A stretch of 64,000 bases of DNA, from assembly GCF_900537115.1 (NCBI RefSeq), contig NZ_UNRG01000001.1, forward strand, positions 373,121 to 437,120, in the 5' to 3' direction. The position numbers and the translations under genes are program-made. Shown here piece by piece: positions 18,010-26,014 of the stretch. Under the pieces are notes generated by a model. It ran no database searches. It saw nothing but the letters and a program-made list of their open reading frames with translations, and was not told the origin of the DNA. The stretch is from Arthrobacter sp. Alg241-R88 (GTDB lineage: Bacteria; Actinomycetota; Actinomycetes; Actinomycetales; Micrococcaceae). How positions within the stretch are numbered: the stretch's first letter is position 1; each line of letters begins with the position of its first letter.

Positions 18010-19557
18010 ATGAACCTTCTCCGGACCAAATCGATCGAGCAGTCGATGGCCGACGCCGATGAACCCGGACGCAAGCTCAAGCGGTCCCTCAGCACCTGGG
18101 ACCTCATGATCATGGGCGTTGCAGTGGCCGTGGGCGCCGGTATCTTCTCCGTCGGCGCCAAGGCAGCAGCCAACTTCTCCGGCCCTGCCGTCACGCTGTC
18201 CTTCGCGATCGCCGCCGTCACCTGCGCCCTTGCCATCATGTGCTACGCCGAGTTTGCCACCGCCATCCCCGTGGCCGGCTCCGCTTACGTCTTCACCTAC
18301 GCCACGATGGGTGAACTCCTGGCTTGGATCATCGGCTGGAACCTGATCCTCGAGCTCTTCACGGCAGCCGCGGTTATCGCCAAGTACTGGGGTATCTACC
18401 TCAGCAAGGTCTTTGCCCTTATGGGGGCCGACATCCCGGCGGCACTCTCCCTCGGCGGCGTGGACCTCTACTGGGGCGCCTTCCTGATCGTTGCCGTCTT
18501 TACGGTGCTGCTGGTGCTGGGCACCAAGCTGTCCGCCCGAGTAGGCAACATCTTCACCCTGATCAAGATCGGCGTGGTCCTCTTTGTGATCATCGTCGGC
18601 TTCACCTACGTGAAGTTCGAAAACTACAGCCCCTTCATCCCGGCTGCCGAACCGACCGGCGGCACCGGCACCGCAGATGTCCTGAAGCAGTCGTTCTTCG
18701 GCTTCCTCACCGGCGCCGCCCCTGCACAGTACGGCACCCTCGGCATCTTCGCCGGCGCGGCCCTGGTGTTCTTCGCCTTCATCGGCTTCGACGTGGTGGC
18801 CACGTCCGCCGAGGAAGTCAAGAACCCGCAGAAAACCCTGCCGCGCGGCATCTTCGGCGGTCTTGCCCTGGTGACCCTCCTCTACATCCTGGTTTCCCTG
18901 GCCCTGACCGGCATGGTGTCCTACACCCAGCTGGCCGAGGCGGAGAGCCCCACCCTCACCACCGCTTTCGAAGCTGTGGGCGACACGTCTGCGGCCAAGG
19001 TCATTGCCTTCGGTTCCCTGGTGGGCCTGACAACCGTGATCATGGTGCTCCTCATGGGGCTGTCCCGCGTGGTCCTTGCCATGAGCCGCGACGGCCTCCT
19101 GCCACGTTCACTGTCCAAGACCAGTGACAAGCGCTCCACACCGGTGCGCCTCCAGGTCATCTGCGGCGCCGCCGTTGCGCTGGTGGCCGGCCTGACCAAC
19201 GTGGACCTGCTTGAGGAAATGATCAACATCGGTACGCTCTCCGCGTTTGTGGTGGTGAGCCTGGGCATCCTGGTGCTGCGCAAGAAGCGCCCGGACCTGA
19301 AGCCGGCCTTCCGGGTCCCGTTCGGCAAGGTCCTGCCGATCGTTTCCGCCGTGCTGTGCCTCTACTTGATGACCAACCTGGCGGTGGAAACCTGGATCTT
19401 CTTTGCCATCTGGCTGGTGATTGGCCTCGCCATTTACTTCGCCTACGGGCAGCGCCACTCCAGGCTGAACGAACGGTTCGTTGAGGCTAACACGGCCGTC
19501 AACGGCGCTCCCGGTGCATCATCGAAGGATGACGAGGACGAGCTGACCCGCGCATGA
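18010..19557 (+). CDS. APC superfamily amino-acid permease
   Basis: A cytoplasmic-membrane permease of about 515 residues with roughly 12-13 hydrophobic segments. The first carries GVAVAVGAGIFSVGA, the unwound substrate-binding helix typical of the CAT/YfnA branch of APC transporters for basic or neutral amino acids. FIGFDVVATSAEEVKNPQ in the middle is a family hallmark. Both termini are charged and cytoplasmic. I chose the ATG at 18010; frames extending upstream run through the terminator hairpin and are unlikely. It appears monocistronic, bounded by hairpins at 17847 and 19589. The substrate cannot be told from sequence. Confidence 0.88.
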   Translation: MNLLRTKSIEQSMADADEPGRKLKRSLSTWDLMIMGVAVAVGAGIFSVGAKAAANFSGPAVTLSFAIAAVTCALAIMCYAEFATAIPVAGSAYVFTYATMGELLAWIIGWNLILELFTAAAVIAKYWGIYLSKVFALMGADIPAALSLGGVDLYWGAFLIVAVFTVLLVLGTKLSARVGNIFTLIKIGVVLFVIIVGFTYVKFENYSPFIPAAEPTGGTGTADVLKQSFFGFLTGAAPAQYGTLGIFAGAALVFFAFIGFDVVATSAEEVKNPQKTLPRGIFGGLALVTLLYILVSLALTGMVSYTQLAEAESPTLTTAFEAVGDTSAAKVIAFGSLVGLTTVIMVLLMGLSRVVLAMSRDGLLPRSLSKTSDKRSTPVRLQVICGAAVALVAGLTNVDLLEEMINIGTLSAFVVVSLGILVLRKKRPDLKPAFRVPFGKVLPIVSAVLCLYLMTNLAVETWIFFAIWLVIGLAIYFAYGQRHSRLNERFVEANTAVNGAPGASSKDDEDELTRA

Positions 19558-19588
19558 CGCCGTAAAAGTTGTTCAACCAAGCTATGCC

Positions 19589-19621
19589 AACCGCCCGCTG
19601 ATTCCTGATCAGCGGGCGGTT
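19589..19621 (+). terminator. Hairpin terminator after the permease
   Basis: The arms AACCGCCCGCTGA (19589-19601) and TCAGCGGGCGGTT (19609-19621) form a perfect 13-bp stem with a 7-nt loop, followed by CTGCTTTCT. Confidence 0.85.
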
Positions 19622-19739
19622 CTGCTTTCTCCCACCCGATCGCGCTAGAGAATTCACGTGCAGCCCAGGCGACTTTGGAGTTCAATAAAAGCTGGACCTG
19701 AGGCGGGCCCAGGGACGCCTATGGGAGGAAGCGGGCGCT

Positions 19740-20105
19740 ATGGAGAGCACCATGGAGTCGGTGGCAAGGGCTTTTTCAAGCCACCGGTTTGAGGATTCCC
19801 TTCCCCAGCTGGACGACGACGTTGCCTGGGAGCTTGTGGGCGGTGAAGAGCTGAGAGGCAAGGCTGCCGTTGTGGATGTCTGCACCTCCCTGGCCCGGGA
19901 CCTCGAGGACGTGCAAACAAGTTTTGACCAGTTCAGGGTGGTGGTGGCCCCTGACTCCGTTGTGGTTGACAGCGTTGCCAGCTACCTCGCCACGGACGGC
20001 AGCATCAGCAGGGTTGCGTCCTGCGACATCTACGACTTCGCGGACGGTCGGGTGGTCCGGATCCGCTCCTACAATGTGGAACTGGCTCCCGACACTGCGG
20101 GCTGA
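19740..20105 (+). CDS. SnoaL/NTF2-like fold protein
   Basis: A 121-residue protein with the NTF2-like cone fold pattern: an N-terminal helix (SVARAFSSHRFEDSL), the DDDVAWELVGGEELRGKAAV segment that shapes the pocket, and later strands ending in CDIYDFADGRVVRIRSYNVE, characteristic of SnoaL-like members. Such proteins serve as small-molecule isomerases, hydrolases or binding proteins; no catalytic assignment is possible here. The ATG follows GGGAGGAAG. It is alone on the plus strand and converges on the DUF2461 gene with only 3 bp between the stops. Confidence 0.75.
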   Translation: MESTMESVARAFSSHRFEDSLPQLDDDVAWELVGGEELRGKAAVVDVCTSLARDLEDVQTSFDQFRVVVAPDSVVVDSVASYLATDGSISRVASCDIYDFADGRVVRIRSYNVELAPDTAG

Positions 20106-20108
20106 CGC

Positions 20109-20744
20109 TCACGGCGCGGCGTAACGGCCAACCCAGTCCACCAACGGCCGCAGTTCATCCCACAACGCCCCGATCTCCTGGACTGCTGCAGGCGTGTCCA
20201 GCCAGCCCGGGCGGCCCAGGTCCCTGCTGGCCGCGAGGGACTTGTGCTTCAGGAGCTCGCCCCGCGGATGGTCCCGCGGGTACCCGCGCGGGACAGTCTT
20301 GAGCTTCTCTCCCTCCACCGCGAAACCAGCAGCACCGACGGCGTCGATGATATGCCGAAGGGATTCTCCTGTTCCGGAGGCGTCCACCGAGTTGCGGTAC
20401 CTCACCAGCTGCGCGGGCGTGTGGGAATGGTAGCCGCCGCCCACCAGCAGCCCCTCGGCACTGACTTGCAGGTAGTAGCCCATCCCCTCCTGGACGGAAG
20501 CAAAAGCACCCTGTGCCGTTTTGTACGGCGATTTGTCCAGGGAGAACCGGATGTCCCTGTTGGGCCGGAAGATCCTGCCGGGGCCAAACCGCGGTTCCAG
20601 CTCCGCGAGCAGGAGCGTGATCGGTTCACGGACCAGCTCCTGGTACCTGTCCTTATGCTCCAGCCACCACTCACGATTGTTGTTGTCCTGCAGCTCTTTG
20701 TAGAACTCGAAGGCGCCGGCGGGGATGCCCTGGAAAGTTGTCAT
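20109..20744 (-). CDS. DUF2461 domain-containing protein
   Basis: A 211-residue soluble protein matching DUF2461 (TIGR02453): the N-terminal FYKELQDNNNREWWLEHKDRY, the central FRPNRDIRFSLDKSPYKT and the glycine-rich GYYLQVSAEGLLVGGGYH are all present. Its biochemical role is unknown. It is full length for the family. It is a single gene between the convergent NTF2-like gene and the convergent end of the furA-katA operon, with no functional link visible. Confidence 0.88.
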   Translation of the reverse strand: MTTFQGIPAGAFEFYKELQDNNNREWWLEHKDRYQELVREPITLLLAELEPRFGPGRIFRPNRDIRFSLDKSPYKTAQGAFASVQEGMGYYLQVSAEGLLVGGGYHSHTPAQLVRYRNSVDASGTGESLRHIIDAVGAAGFAVEGEKLKTVPRGYPRDHPRGELLKHKSLAASRDLGRPGWLDTPAAVQEIGALWDELRPLVDWVGRYAAP

Positions 20745-20827
20745 GCGTCGATCCTAGGGACGGCTGCCGGCGGCGGCTATGGGGCTGAGTGCCTATGTGG
20801 AAAGCGCCCCTTATGTGGAAAATTAAA

Positions 20828-20865
20828 AAACCACCCCGCCACGGGAATCCGAGGCGGGGTGGTTT
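20828..20865 (-). terminator. Hairpin terminator after katA
   Basis: Arms AAACCACCCCGCC (20828-20840) and GGCGGGGTGGTTT (20853-20865). Read on the minus strand the stem ends in TTT and continues TTTAATT, fitting an intrinsic terminator 17 bp beyond the katA stop. Confidence 0.88.
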
Positions 20866-20881
20866 CAGCAGCTAAGGCCAA

Positions 20882-22378
20882 TTAGCCGATCTTGTTGGCA
20901 GCCTCTGCGTCGGAGGACGGTGCCGATGCAACAGCTACGGCGCCGAGGTTGGCGCGGAGCTTTGCGCCGAGTTCGGCGTCAACGTTGGTCCAGTACTGGA
21001 TGGCGCGTTCCTTGATGCCGGGGCTCTTGACGCCGCCCACTGCGCCGGTGATGGTCTCGAGCAGTCGGGCCTTGGCGCCGTCGTCGTAAACCTCGCGGTA
21101 CAGGGTGCCGGCCTGGATGAAGTCGCTGTCCTCGGCGTGGAGGGAGTGCGCGGCAAGGGTCAGCTCGCCGTCGTTCTCCCAGCCCCCGGCCGGGTTCTGC
21201 GGCTCAACTGCAGCCGGGCCACCAACAGAGTTGGGGGCGTAGACCGGAACGGAGGGGGCGTTGAAGTGGTAACGCCCGGCGCCGTCCTGGCTGTAGTTGT
21301 TGACCTGGTTCTTCGGCTGGTTCACCGGGATCTGGGCGTGGTTGGTGCCCACGCGGTAGCGGTGCGCGTCAGCGTAGGAGAAGATGCGGGCCTGCAGCAT
21401 CTTGTCCGGGGAAGCGGCGATGCCTGGCACGAAGTTCGAGGGGGCAAAGGTGGCCTGCTCGATCTGCGCGAAGTAGTTCTCCGGGTTACGGTTCAGCTCC
21501 ATGGTGCCCACCTTGATCAGCGGGTAGTCGCCGTGCGGCCACACCTTGGTCAGGTCGAACGGGTTGAAGCGGTAGGTCTTGGCGTCCTCGTACGGCATGA
21601 CCTGGACGTGCAGGTCCCAGGACGGGAAGTTGCCGGCTTCGATGTTCTCGGACAGGTCGCGGATGTAGAAGTCCGCGTCCGAACCGGCCAGGGCCTCTGC
21701 CTGCTCGCTGGACATCGAGTTCACGCCCTGGTTGGACTTGAAGTGGTACTTCACCCAGAAGCGCTCGCCTTCGGCGTTGATCCACTGGTAGGTGTGCGAG
21801 CCGTAGCCCTGCATTTCGCGCCAGGAGGCGGGCAGGCCGCGGTCACCCATGAGCCAGGTGACCTGGTGTGCGGACTCGGGGGACAGGGTCCAGAAGTCCC
21901 ACTGCATGTCCGCGTCGCGCAGGTGGGTGCCCGGGAGGCGCTTCTGGGAGTGGATGAAGTCCGGGAACTTGATGCCGTCGCGGATGAAGAACACCGGGGT
22001 GTTGTTGCCCACGAGGTCGTAGTTGCCCTCGGAGGTGTAAAACTTCACGGCGAAGCCGCGGGGATCGCGCCAGGTGTCCGGGGAACCGTTCTCGCCGGCC
22101 ACGGAGGAGAATCGGATCAGCATCTCGGTTTCGACGCCGGGCTGGAGGAAGGCTGCCTTCGTGTACCTGGACACGTCCTCGGTGGTCTTGAACGTACCGA
22201 ATGCACCGCCGCCCTTGGCGTGCACTACGCGCTCCGGAACCCGCTCGCGGTTGAACTGGGCGAGCTTTTCCACCAGGTAGTGGTCAGTCAGGATGATGGC
22301 ACCGTCGGCACCGACTGACTTTGAGTGTGCGTCGGATGTAACGGGGGCACCTGACTGGGTTGTTGAAATGGCAGTCAT
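20882..22378 (-). CDS. katA: Monofunctional haem catalase
   Basis: A 498-residue small-subunit clade catalase that splits hydrogen peroxide. The distal histidine is in [12 protein letters not shown] (about residue 53), the distal asparagine in GNNTPVFF (about 125), and the proximal haem-ligand tyrosine in [14 protein letters not shown] (about 340). The length lacks the C-terminal flavodoxin-like domain of large catalases. It is second in an operon, 7 bp after a Fur-family regulator, and a Fur-type operator precedes that gene, so expression is probably iron/peroxide dependent. It is cytoplasmic, with no signal peptide. Confidence 0.96.
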   Translation of the reverse strand: MTAISTTQSGAPVTSDAHSKSVGADGAIILTDHYLVEKLAQFNRERVPERVVHAKGGGAFGTFKTTEDVSRYTKAAFLQPGVETEMLIRFSSVAGENGSPDTWRDPRGFAVKFYTSEGNYDLVGNNTPVFFIRDGIKFPDFIHSQKRLPGTHLRDADMQWDFWTLSPESAHQVTWLMGDRGLPASWREMQGYGSHTYQWINAEGERFWVKYHFKSNQGVNSMSSEQAEALAGSDADFYIRDLSENIEAGNFPSWDLHVQVMPYEDAKTYRFNPFDLTKVWPHGDYPLIKVGTMELNRNPENYFAQIEQATFAPSNFVPGIAASPDKMLQARIFSYADAHRYRVGTNHAQIPVNQPKNQVNNYSQDGAGRYHFNAPSVPVYAPNSVGGPAAVEPQNPAGGWENDGELTLAAHSLHAEDSDFIQAGTLYREVYDDGAKARLLETITGAVGGVKSPGIKERAIQYWTNVDAELGAKLRANLGAVAVASAPSSDAEAANKIG

Positions 22379-22385
22379 TGTTCTC

Positions 22386-22871
22386 CTATTTCTCTATTTC
22401 TTCTGAGGGACGATTGGAAGGAAGTTGTTGGGACTGCTGGCAGTCCTGGCAGATGCCCTGGTACATCACATCGGCGATCTGGATGGTCATGGGCTTGGCG
22501 TTCTCGTCCCAGTGGGGCGTGAGGCAGGGGGCGTGGCCCACGGCGCAGTCCACGTCCTCCACCCGGCCGCAGCTGATGCAGATGGCGTGATGGTGGTTGT
22601 CCCCGACACGGGTTTCGTACAGCGCGGGGGAGTGCGGGGGTTCGAACCTGCGAAGCATGTGCAGGTCCGTCAGGTCTCCGAGGACCACATACACGGACTG
22701 GGCCGTGAGTTCCGGAAGCTCGGCGCGGGCCGCGGCAAGGATGCTTTCGGCAGGAGAGTGGGGATGGCGTTCGACGGCGGTGAGCACCGCCAGCCGCTGT
22801 TTGGTCACCCTGCGGCCATGGGCGCGCAGGGCGGCAGCCCATGCCTCGTGGCCGTCAAAGTGCTCTGTCAT
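22386..22871 (-). CDS. furA: Fur family repressor, catalase-linked (FurA-like)
   Basis: A 161-residue Fur-family metalloregulator. The N-terminal winged helix (about residues 10-85) has [22 protein letters not shown] and [14 protein letters not shown]; the dimerisation domain has the metal-binding histidines [13 protein letters not shown] and two CXXC zinc pairs, CISC and CQDC. It is co-transcribed with katA, which is 7 bp downstream, as in the mycobacterial furA-katG arrangement, and would repress the operon until peroxide or iron status changes. The site TTATTATGA-N5-TCACAATAA lies 16 bp upstream of its start, so it is probably self-regulated. Confidence 0.93.
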   Translation of the reverse strand: MTEHFDGHEAWAAALRAHGRRVTKQRLAVLTAVERHPHSPAESILAAARAELPELTAQSVYVVLGDLTDLHMLRRFEPPHSPALYETRVGDNHHHAICISCGRVEDVDCAVGHAPCLTPHWDENAKPMTIQIADVMYQGICQDCQQSQQLPSNRPSEEIEK

Positions 22872-22886
22872 GACACTATTGAAGCA

Positions 22887-22911
22887 CTTATTATGAACAT
22901 CTCACAATAAG
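22887..22911. promoter_or_regulatory. Fur-type operator upstream of furA-katA
   Basis: A 25-bp AT-rich inverted repeat. The half-sites CTTATTATGA (22887-22896) and TCACAATAAG (22902-22911) are reverse complements apart from one base, separated by 5 bp. It lies 16 bp upstream of the furA start on the minus strand. Confidence 0.75.
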
Positions 22912-23048
22912 GCTGTGCTTACCTCGTTGGACCCTTTGGCAACTTCTGCACCACGAGGGGATTCAGGGCATGGACCTGCGCTCTTTAGAAGAGCGCACGG
23001 AACCCTGCCCCGTGGAAAGCCGTTCCCATAGAAGAGGGAGGATGAGAA

Positions 23049-23915
23049 GTGCACAAACACTACAACGGACTCAAGACGGCCGCGCTGTTCGGCGTCCTGT
23101 GGGCGGTACTGCTGGGCCTCGGGGCGCTGATCGGCGCCAGTACCCGCAGTTCTGCGCCCATCTGGATCATGGCGCTGGTGGGGGTGGCGACGACGGCGTA
23201 CGGCTATTGGAACAGCGACAAAATCGCCATCCGGTCCATGCAGGCCTATCCGGTCACCGAAGCGCAGGCTCCGCAGCTGTACCAGGTAGTCCGGGAGCTC
23301 TCCGTCCGCGCTAACCAGCCGATGCCCCGCATTTACCTCTCACCCACGATGAATCCGAACGCGTTTGCCACCGGGCGCAATCCGAGGAACGCCGCCGTCT
23401 GCTGCACCGAGGGAATCCTGCAGCTCCTGAACGCCCGTGAACTCCGCGGAGTCCTCGGGCACGAACTCATGCATGTCTACAACCGGGACATCCTCACATC
23501 CTCGGTGGCGGCCGCTGTTGCGGGCGTCATCACCTCGGTGGGGCAGATGCTGCTGTTCTTTGGCGGCGACCGGCGTAACTCGAATCCGTTGGCGATGCTG
23601 GCGATGGCGCTGCTGGCGCCTTTCGCGGCGTCCCTGATCCAGCTGGCCATCTCCCGGACCCGGGAGTACGACGCCGACGAGGACGGCGCACAGCTGACCG
23701 GCGATCCGCTGGCGCTCGCCTCAGCCCTGGGAAAAATCGAGCGGGGCGTGGGCATGGCGCCGCTTCCGCAGGACCAGCGGCTGGTGAACGCCTCGCACCT
23801 GATGATCGCCAACCCGTTCCGCGGCGGAGCAATGAACAAGCTGTTCGCCACCCACCCGCCCATGCGAGACCGGATTTCGCGGCTGGAGCGGATGGCGGGG
23901 CGACCGCTGGTTTAG
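23049..23915 (+). CDS. htpX: Zinc metalloprotease HtpX homologue
   Basis: A 288-residue M48 membrane protease that degrades damaged membrane proteins. Two N-terminal membrane segments (about residues 10-30 and 36-55) precede the catalytic zinc motif HELMH (138-142); two more hydrophobic segments follow (about 150-170 and 185-200), and the third ligand is the glutamate region of REYDADEDGA. The GTG start at 23049 follows GAGGGAGGA. It is monocistronic, divergent from furA, and ends before a strong terminator. Length and topology match HtpX. Confidence 0.93.
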   Translation: MHKHYNGLKTAALFGVLWAVLLGLGALIGASTRSSAPIWIMALVGVATTAYGYWNSDKIAIRSMQAYPVTEAQAPQLYQVVRELSVRANQPMPRIYLSPTMNPNAFATGRNPRNAAVCCTEGILQLLNARELRGVLGHELMHVYNRDILTSSVAAAVAGVITSVGQMLLFFGGDRRNSNPLAMLAMALLAPFAASLIQLAISRTREYDADEDGAQLTGDPLALASALGKIERGVGMAPLPQDQRLVNASHLMIANPFRGGAMNKLFATHPPMRDRISRLERMAGRPLV

Positions 23916-23980
23916 CTGGGTATTCGTTGGTTTAGCTGTGGCCTTGTGGGCGACGCGCGGATACACCGCGAGACGCAAAG

Positions 23981-24017
23981 AGGCCGGCGACGCCCGCTAT
24001 TTGGACGTCGCCGGCCT
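23981..24017. terminator. Hairpin terminator between htpX and yajQ
   Basis: The arms AGGCCGGCGACG (23981-23992) and CGTCGCCGGCCT (24006-24017) form a perfect 12-bp stem with AAAG before and TTTGG after. It lies between convergent genes and probably serves both. Confidence 0.8.
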
Positions 24018-24064
24018 TTGGCTTAGCGGCTAGTTGCAGGCGCGTCGAAAACGACGGTCCGCTG

Positions 24065-24556
24065 CTAGCTGCGGAAGTTCACAAACTGCAGGTCGGCCTC
24101 GTCGAAGTCCTTTAGCAATGCCATGGTGGCCTGCAGATCGTCGCGGGACTTGGACGTGACGCGCAGTTCGTCGCCCTGGATCTGGGACTTCACGGACTTG
24201 GGGGCTTCGTCGCGGATCAGCTTGTTGATCTTCTTCGCCAGGTCCTGGGCGATGCCCTCCTTGATGGAGGCCTCGAGGCGGAACTCCTTGCCGGAGGCGT
24301 AGGGTTCGCCGGTGTCCAACGACTTCAGCGAGATGCCGCGGCGGATCAGCTTTGACTGCAGGACATCCAGCACAGCCAGGACGCGTTCCTCGGAATTGGC
24401 CTTCATCAGGATCTTCTCGCCGCTGAAGTCCACCTCTGCGCCCACGCCCTTGAAGTCGTAGCGCTGGGCCAGTTCCTTCTGTGCCTGGTTGAGGGCGTTT
24501 GCCACTTCCTGCTTGTCCACTTTGCTTACGACGTCGAACGTTGACTCGCCTGCCAT
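24065..24556 (-). CDS. YajQ family nucleotide-binding protein
   Basis: A 163-residue member of the YajQ/UPF0234 family, some of which bind cyclic di-GMP. The N-terminal STFDVVSKVDKQEVANALNQ, central RYDFKG and ISLKSLDTGEPY, and the C-terminal KSRDDLQ..FVNFR ending are all present and full length. It has two ferredoxin-like alpha/beta domains and is cytoplasmic. The ATG at 24556 follows AAGGAGAG on the minus strand; a longer open frame upstream has no such site. It is a single gene. No c-di-GMP enzymes are adjacent, so the ligand is uncertain. Confidence 0.92.
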   Translation of the reverse strand: MAGESTFDVVSKVDKQEVANALNQAQKELAQRYDFKGVGAEVDFSGEKILMKANSEERVLAVLDVLQSKLIRRGISLKSLDTGEPYASGKEFRLEASIKEGIAQDLAKKINKLIRDEAPKSVKSQIQGDELRVTSKSRDDLQATMALLKDFDEADLQFVNFRS

Positions 24557-24743
24557 GACTCTCCTTGTGCTGGTGGGTGCCCCGTCCGCGGACAGGGCTT
24601 GGGTGGCTGAATTCAAGCCTAATACGGATGCTCCCGTTGAGGGGTGAGCCGTATTCACAGTTCCCTCTCAGCGGACGCTCCGGGGGAACGAAGGAGTCCC
24701 GCACAGAGTTGTAGGAGTTGGAAAGCTGCACGAAGGGAACACC

Positions 24744-24998
24744 ATGCACCGCAATGCCGTCCGATATGTCACACGCACTACCTCGGCGGCGGCCGGCGCG
24801 GTGGCCACAGCAGCAACGTCGGTGGCGGCAGCGGCGGTGGCTGCCTCCATCATCTTCAGCCCGGTGGCGGACGCCTCCTCCCGGCTGGAGGGCGTCCACG
24901 CTGACCTGGTCCGTGCCGTGCAGCTGAACCAGATCACCGAGGAGCAGGCATTGAAGTTCGAGGCCCGGCTCGCCGGAAGGATCTTGGGCGAAGGCTGA
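24744..24998 (+). CDS. Small Ala-rich membrane or secreted hypothetical protein
   Basis: An 84-residue protein I do not recognise. After a short basic start (MHRNAVRYVTRTT) there is a long Ala/Val-rich hydrophobic stretch (about residues 14-42) that could be a signal peptide or one membrane helix, then a soluble tail of about 40 residues predicted helical (LVRAVQLNQITEEQALKFE). The ATG follows GAAGGGAAC. It is divergent from yajQ with tRNA-Tyr downstream. The tail resembles short conserved hypothetical proteins of Arthrobacter. No function is proposed. Confidence 0.55.
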   Translation: MHRNAVRYVTRTTSAAAGAVATAATSVAAAAVAASIIFSPVADASSRLEGVHADLVRAVQLNQITEEQALKFEARLAGRILGEG

Positions 24999-25181
24999 CT
25001 GACGCCTGCTCCGGACGCTCTGGAAGCCCCAAATCCCGCGCCGTTGCCGGCTTTCCGGTGCCGATTCGATTCTTCAGCGGAAGTTCTGTATTGTTGTGTT
25101 GCCCGCGGTTACTGGAAGCGGAACGGTCCGGAAACGGACGGTTCGCAGACTGCAGCCGGGGGTGATCTTCTTTTGAAGTTC

Positions 25182-25263
25182 GGCAGATTACCCGAGCGGC
25201 CAAAGGGGGCTGACTGTAAATCAGCTGGCAACGCCTACGGGGGTTCGAATCCCTCATCTGCCA
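25182..25263 (+). tRNA. tRNA-Tyr (GTA)
   Basis: A class II tRNA of 82 nt. The acceptor stem pairs GGCAGAT with ATCTGCC, followed by discriminator A. The anticodon stem CTGAC/.TCAG encloses the loop with anticodon GTA (tyrosine). A long variable arm and a T-loop TTCGAAT are present; the CCA end is not encoded. It is followed by a hairpin terminator and by a possible integrase remnant, the usual setting for a former integration site. Confidence 0.95.
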
Positions 25264-25286
25264 CAATCCCGGATTTCCGGGAATTT

Positions 25287-25327
25287 AGACCCGTTCGGAT
25301 CTCTTCGGAGGTCCGGGCGGGTCTTTC
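25287..25327 (+). terminator. Terminator after tRNA-Tyr
   Basis: AGACCCG (25287-25293) pairs with CGGGTCT (25318-25324), with further pairing inside, followed by TTCTTATT. Confidence 0.6.
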
Positions 25328-25510
25328 TTATTGGCCGGTGACCACACTTGTGAGCACACCTTGGCTTTTCTTTGACGCCTGCAGCAGTGAAGAGGCACGC
25401 TCAGCGGCGTTCCTCGGGACGCCTCCCAGCATGTGCGCGTACAGGTCAGGAGCGATCCGGCTCCCCGAAGTGCTCAACAGCGGACGCGTATGCACGCTCA
25501 CCACGTCCGG
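25328..25510 (-). pseudogene. Possible C-terminal remnant of a tyrosine recombinase/integrase
   Basis: On the minus strand a frame of about 60 codons ending in TAA at 25328 reads PDVVSVHTRPLLSTSG, then SRIAPDLYAHMLGG and NAAERASSLLQ. This parallels the C-terminal end of phage-type tyrosine integrases, where PXVVSXRLGHSS is followed by the T-X-D-X-Y-X-H catalytic tyrosine segment and a helical tail. The catalytic GH box is not intact (HTRPLL) and there is no upstream catalytic domain, so it would be a decayed fragment. Its position 65 bp from tRNA-Tyr fits an old integration site. The match is short and judged by eye, so it is tentative. Confidence 0.45.
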
Positions 25511-25511
25511 A

Positions 25512-25724
25512 TTACTTCCCTGATCCACTCGTAAATGCTGACGAGGATGCACACCAGCCCACGGCCAGGATCAGCATGCCAACCAGTGAGAGCAGCGTAT
25601 AGAGATCCTCGTCGCTGCGGTACTGCTCCTGGCTGGATCGTCCGCCCAGTACTTCAAATAGCACCCACCCGATGGGCAGCAGCCCAAGGCCGAGCAGGAA
25701 TGTCCTCACACGCGCATCTTCCAT
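25512..25724 (-). CDS. Small two-helix membrane protein, unknown function
   Basis: A 70-residue hypothetical protein. Two hydrophobic segments, FLLGLGLLPIGWVLFEVLG (about residues 9-27) and LLSLVGMLILAVGW (about 45-58), are joined by a charged loop containing RSSQEQYRSDEDLY, consistent with a small integral membrane hairpin. The ATG at 25724 follows TGAGGG on the minus strand; a longer frame upstream lacks hydrophobic logic. It lies next to the possible integrase remnant in a poorly conserved stretch, so it may be part of a decayed island. No family is recognised. Confidence 0.45.
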   Translation of the reverse strand: MEDARVRTFLLGLGLLPIGWVLFEVLGGRSSQEQYRSDEDLYTLLSLVGMLILAVGWCASSSAFTSGSGK

Positions 25725-26014
25725 ATGTCCCTCATGTTGAAGACCTTCACCGTATCTGCCGCCGGAAGCGATCGCTCCAGCACGCGGGCGCAACAGCAAT
25801 TAGGCCGAACCTACGCATGCCTACAGACAGGAACCATTGAGGGCGCCCGATGGTGAAGCAGCCCGTCGGCATTATGAACAAATGGGCTCCCACGGCAGTT
25901 CTCGCGTCACAGAGTCAGCATTTAGCTGCGCCTATCCTCAGGTGTCACAGCAGTAACATATGCTCCTCCTATCACTTCCGCTGCGCCTTTGCAGCACTAT
26001 GAGAAAGACACAAC
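25725..26014. other. Intergenic region upstream of the LGFP protein
   Basis: 290 bp, lower in GC than its surroundings, with no frame I can support. It presumably holds the promoters of the small membrane gene (-) and the LGFP-repeat gene (+); no convincing -35/-10 pair stands out. Confidence 0.5.
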
